From Candidatus Atribacteria bacterium (GTDB lineage Bacteria; Bipolaricaulota; Bipolaricaulia; UBA7950; UBA9294): DNA of 8,557 nucleotides. This document shows positions 5,904-8,557 of the stretch, one piece after another. The notes beneath the pieces are model-generated. The model had not been told where the DNA came from, did no database searches, and saw only the letters and a list, made by a program, of their open reading frames with translations. How positions within the stretch are numbered: position 1 is the first letter of the stretch; each line of letters opens with the position of its first letter. The stretch spans positions 1-8,557 of the forward strand of contig SPBW01000092.1 of NCBI GenBank assembly GCA_004525685.1, read 5' to 3'. The translations under genes and the position numbers were made by a program.

Positions 5904-8174
5904 TCACACGCGAATCCACCGAATCATCTCTCCGAATCGCTGTTCAATGAGTGTCTTCATGTCGTCTGAGACACCTTTGGCGTGCACCGCCTTGGCCGCT
6001 TCGCGGGCCTTTCGCATGAGATCCAGATCGCGCATCAGGTCAACAGCTCGGAGCATTGTGAAATACCCATGCTGCGCTGTGCCAACCAAGTCACCAGGTC
6101 CGCGAATGCGCAAGTCCTCTTCCGCAATGGCAAATCCATCGAGATGCTTCTCGAAGGCAGCCAGTCGTTCCTTGCCATCGTCAGTTCCAGCATCGGCCAG
6201 CACATAGCACCAGGCTGGTTGCCCTGCCCGTCCGATACGGCCTCGCAGCTGGTGAAGCTGCGACAATCCGAATCGATCGGCATCCTCGATCACCATGAAA
6301 TCGGCATCCTGAACGTCGATTCCCACTTCGATGACTGTTGTTGCAACCAGCAGCTGCGTTTCGCCATCATGAAACGCCTGCATGGCAGAACCCTTCTCAT
6401 CAGATGACAGGCGGCCATGGATCAGTCCTACCCGCCGACTACCGAAGCGATGGGCAAGCTCTTCTGCCACTTGGATGGCGGCATTGGCTTCGACCTTGTC
6501 CGACTCCTCCACTAGCGGAAGAACCACGTATCCCTTTCGCCCCTCGGCAAGCAAATCACCGATGTGCTGATACACTGCGTCGCGCTGTGATGCGTCCACC
6601 CAGATTGTCTGAATCGTACGTGGCCCCATCGGCATTTCATCGAGAACGGATGTGTCAAACTCTCCATACAGCGTCAGTGTGATCGTTCGAGGAATAGGAG
6701 TGGCGCTCATCACGAGCAGGTCGATGCGATCGCCCTTCTCCTCAATCGCTGAGCGCTGAATGACGCCAAAACGGTGCTGTTCGTCGATAATGACCAATCC
6801 TAGGTCCTTGAAAGAGACGGTATCCTGGATGAGTGCGTGCGTTCCGACAAGCAGATCGATTTCGCCAGCTGCGGCTCTCTCGTTGATCGATGCCTTGCCC
6901 GGAGTCGTGCCCGTAAGAAGCTGGACAGACACGGGCAACTCTCCTAGCATGCGCTCAAACGTGAGCGCATGTTGGGCAGCCAGGATTTCAGTGGGTGCCA
7001 TGTAAGCGACCTGGCAACCCCCATCAATCGCCGCCAATGCAGCAGACAGCGCCACCAATGTCTTGCCCGACCCTACGTCTCCTTGAAGCAAGCGCATCAT
7101 ACGCACAGGCCGAGACATGTCCGAGAGAATCTCCTCGATGGCAGCACGCTGCGCTTGGGTCAGGGAGAACGGCAATCCAGCGAAGAACGATTCGAGCAAC
7201 CCTCTCTTGCCAACATGTGCCCGACCCGCCTTTGCTCGAGCTGACTGCAGAAGCCCCAGCTGTAGCAGGAAGAACTCTTCAAAGGCAAGGGATCGCCGTG
7301 CTCGTTCGAAGGACGCCGGGTGTTGCGGACGATGGATCTCTTCAATGGCCGCGCGACGCGCCATCAGCGCGAATCGTTCACGCAGTGCCGCAGGCAACGA
7401 TTCCTGGATGCTTGGCAGGTAGATGTCGAGGTTTCGATGAATGAGTGACCGAATGTAGCGCGATGTAATGCCTTCAGTTGCCGGATACACCGGCACCCAA
7501 CGGCCCGTCTCTACGCCCGTGCCTTCGGACTCCCAAACGGGCGACTTCATCTGGAATTCGCCGTAGCTTCGCTCAACGCGGCCGTACAAATCGATGGTCA
7601 TGCCACGCTTGATTTGATCAGCCACCCATGGTTGATTGAACCACACCGCAGACAGAAAGCCAGTCCCGTCACCGATTGCAGCCTTGGTTAGGGTCATTCG
7701 GCGACTCGTCTGCACCTTCGTAATGGCGTGGACCGTGCCTCGAATGCCAACCTCCATGCCCTCCTGAAGCGTCCCGATGCTTGTTGCCTCTGTACGGTCC
7801 TCCAGACGACGGGGGAAGAACATCAACAGATCTTCAACCGTCTTGAGCCCCAGCTTTGCAAGCAGCGAAGCTCGCTTGGTACCGATCCCATGGGCTTTGG
7901 TGATCGGCGCAGACAGCGTGGGATGATTCGCTGCAACCGCTGGCGCCACAGCATCCGTCAATCCCAGAGTCGCGGCGAGCCGTGCGACCATGGCGCGGCG
8001 ATTCGAGGAACTGGCTGCACCATACCCCGCCACGCAGTCTGAAGTCACTGGACTCTGCAGTCGGACGAATTCCTCCAAACCGCACGTGGTCGCGCGGTCT
8101 TCGAATCCGGTCGCGGCTTCGAGTTCAAGTACTTTCTCGATGCGAATCTTCCAATCACTGTTCTCTTGTGGCAT
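5904..8174 (-). CDS. recG: ATP-dependent DNA helicase RecG with N-terminal extension
   Basis: RecG is a superfamily 2 translocase that remodels stalled replication forks and branched recombination intermediates. In this 756-residue reading the order is: an N-terminal helical part with VLELEAATGFEDRATTCGLE (15-34); an HhH-like GIGTKRASLLAKLG segment (96-109); the OB-fold wedge (about 125-215); then the motor. The motor shows Walker A GDVGSGKT (365-372), DEQH box (464-467), SAT (490-492), motif V VATTVIEVGIDV (610-621) and QLRGRIGRAG (642-651). E. coli RecG is 693 residues, so about 85 extra N-terminal residues are present. ATG 8174 is chosen because the open frame above it runs antisense through def. 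No good ribosome site precedes it. Confidence 0.96.
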   Translation of the reverse strand: MPQENSDWKIRIEKVLELEAATGFEDRATTCGLEEFVRLQSPVTSDCVAGYGAASSSNRRAMVARLAATLGLTDAVAPAVAANHPTLSAPITKAHGIGTKRASLLAKLGLKTVEDLLMFFPRRLEDRTEATSIGTLQEGMEVGIRGTVHAITKVQTSRRMTLTKAAIGDGTGFLSAVWFNQPWVADQIKRGMTIDLYGRVERSYGEFQMKSPVWESEGTGVETGRWVPVYPATEGITSRYIRSLIHRNLDIYLPSIQESLPAALRERFALMARRAAIEEIHRPQHPASFERARRSLAFEEFFLLQLGLLQSARAKAGRAHVGKRGLLESFFAGLPFSLTQAQRAAIEEILSDMSRPVRMMRLLQGDVGSGKTLVALSAALAAIDGGCQVAYMAPTEILAAQHALTFERMLGELPVSVQLLTGTTPGKASINERAAAGEIDLLVGTHALIQDTVSFKDLGLVIIDEQHRFGVIQRSAIEEKGDRIDLLVMSATPIPRTITLTLYGEFDTSVLDEMPMGPRTIQTIWVDASQRDAVYQHIGDLLAEGRKGYVVLPLVEESDKVEANAAIQVAEELAHRFGSRRVGLIHGRLSSDEKGSAMQAFHDGETQLLVATTVIEVGIDVQDADFMVIEDADRFGLSQLHQLRGRIGRAGQPAWCYVLADAGTDDGKERLAAFEKHLDGFAIAEEDLRIRGPGDLVGTAQHGYFTMLRAVDLMRDLDLMRKAREAAKAVHAKGVSDDMKTLIEQRFGEMIRWIRV

Positions 8175-8194
8175 CCCGAAGGCTACTTTATAAT
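8166..8194 (+). promoter_or_regulatory. Promoter of def (sigma-70 type)
   Basis: TTGTGG (8166-8171), a 17-base spacer and a perfect TATAAT (8189-8194) form a strong housekeeping promoter with a start near 8201 and a leader of about 20 bases. The -35 box lies in the opposite-strand recG second and third codons and abuts the recG start codon at 8172-8174. Confidence 0.75.
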
Positions 8195-8213
8195 GCTGCC
8201 ATCCCGCACGCAA
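8187..8213 (-). promoter_or_regulatory. Possible recG promoter overlapping the def -10
   Basis: On the minus strand TTGCGT (8213-8208), a short 15-base spacer and TATAAA (8192-8187) could drive recG. The -10 overlaps the def TATAAT on the other strand. Transcription would start only about 5-8 bases before the recG ATG, giving an almost leaderless message. The short spacer makes this weak. Confidence 0.3.
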
Positions 8214-8217
8214 GAGG
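8214..8217 (+). promoter_or_regulatory. Ribosome binding site of def
   Basis: GAGG within AGAGGA lies 5 bases before ATG 8223 and fixes the def start. Confidence 0.7.
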
Positions 8218-8222
8218 AAATT

Positions 8223-8557
8223 ATGGACATTCGTACGTACGGAGATCCCGTTCTCCGAAAAAAGGCCGAGACTGTCAAGATCATTGATCAAGAGATTCGT
8301 GATATCTGTCAGTTGATGGTCGAGGTCATGATCCGCAGAAATGGCGTCGGACTTGCCGCTCCCCAGATCGGGATTTCCAAGCGGATCTTCGTGCTCGATG
8401 CAGATGATGAGTTCCACATTCTGATCAATCCTGAGATGGTTGAGCTGTCGGGTGAGGTTGAGGAGATGCATGAGGGATGTCTCAGTGTTCCTGGTATCGA
8501 TGCCATCGTCGCACGAGCGACCCGTGCTGCAGTTGAAGGCCTCAATCTAGATGGCGA
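8223..8557 (+). CDS. def: Peptide deformylase, N-terminal part (runs off right edge)
   Basis: This metalloenzyme removes the formyl group from the starting methionine of new proteins. The frame is open from ATG 8223 to the window edge, giving 111 full codons with no stop. Motif 1, GVGLAAPQIG, is at residues 41-50 and motif 2, EGCLS, at 84-88, with Cys86 as the expected metal ligand. Motif 3 (HExxH), which holds the two histidine ligands and the catalytic Glu, lies beyond the window. The MDIRTYGDPVLRKKAETV start is typical of the family. A strong promoter and a GAGG ribosome site precede it. It is divergent from recG; a long open frame on the opposite strand through this region (up to 8471) is an artefact. 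Confidence 0.96.
   Translation, partial: MDIRTYGDPVLRKKAETVKIIDQEIRDICQLMVEVMIRRNGVGLAAPQIGISKRIFVLDADDEFHILINPEMVELSGEVEEMHEGCLSVPGIDAIVARATRAAVEGLNLDG

Noticed and set aside
5887..8287. Many plus-strand open frames of 60-150 codons opposite recG
   Set aside because: All are antisense to an intact RecG with every helicase motif in frame; their translations are compositionally odd and unrelated to known families.
8175..8471. Upstream extension of the recG frame
   Set aside because: It runs antisense through def, which has clear deformylase motifs, its own promoter and ribosome site.

Overview
The window holds eight protein genes and no mobile, phage, CRISPR or defence element. I found no new biological system. 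It is compact bacterial housekeeping DNA, visibly moderate to high in G+C, with gaps of at most about 110 bases. Gene content and protein architecture best fit a Chloroflexota-like bacterium. The evidence is a split glycine decarboxylase P-protein (GcvPA and GcvPB), a short one-repeat EF-Ts, a ribosomal protein S2 with a long acidic tail, and a RecG with an extra N-terminal helical region. This placement is inference from memory of the families. Other lineages with a split P-protein and a short EF-Ts are not excluded.

Left part (1-3515, minus strand). Reading leftward, dnaB (replicative helicase) is followed by a separate glycine-cleavage operon, gcvH-gcvPA-gcvPB. The operon has its own candidate promoter in the 91-base dnaB-gcvH gap, and two small inverted repeats cover that promoter. 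The genes are tightly coupled: gcvH and gcvPA are 5 bases apart, and gcvPA and gcvPB share an ATGA overlap. gcvPB leaves the window after 94 codons. gcvT is not at the front of the operon.

Middle (3516-5862, plus strand). A divergent intergenic region carries a good extended -10 promoter whose -35 box lies in one arm of a perfect 9-bp inverted repeat. It drives rpsB-tsf-pyrH (S2, EF-Ts, UMP kinase), the classic translation cluster. rpsB ends in an 87-residue acidic tail that overlaps tsf by 14 bases. The frr gene that often follows pyrH is absent.

Right part (5863-8557). recG (minus strand) converges on pyrH with a 41-base gap and no visible terminator. It diverges from def (peptide deformylase), whose 5' part runs off the right edge. 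The def promoter has a perfect TATAAT, and its -35 box abuts the recG start codon. The two genes therefore appear to share one very compact control region.
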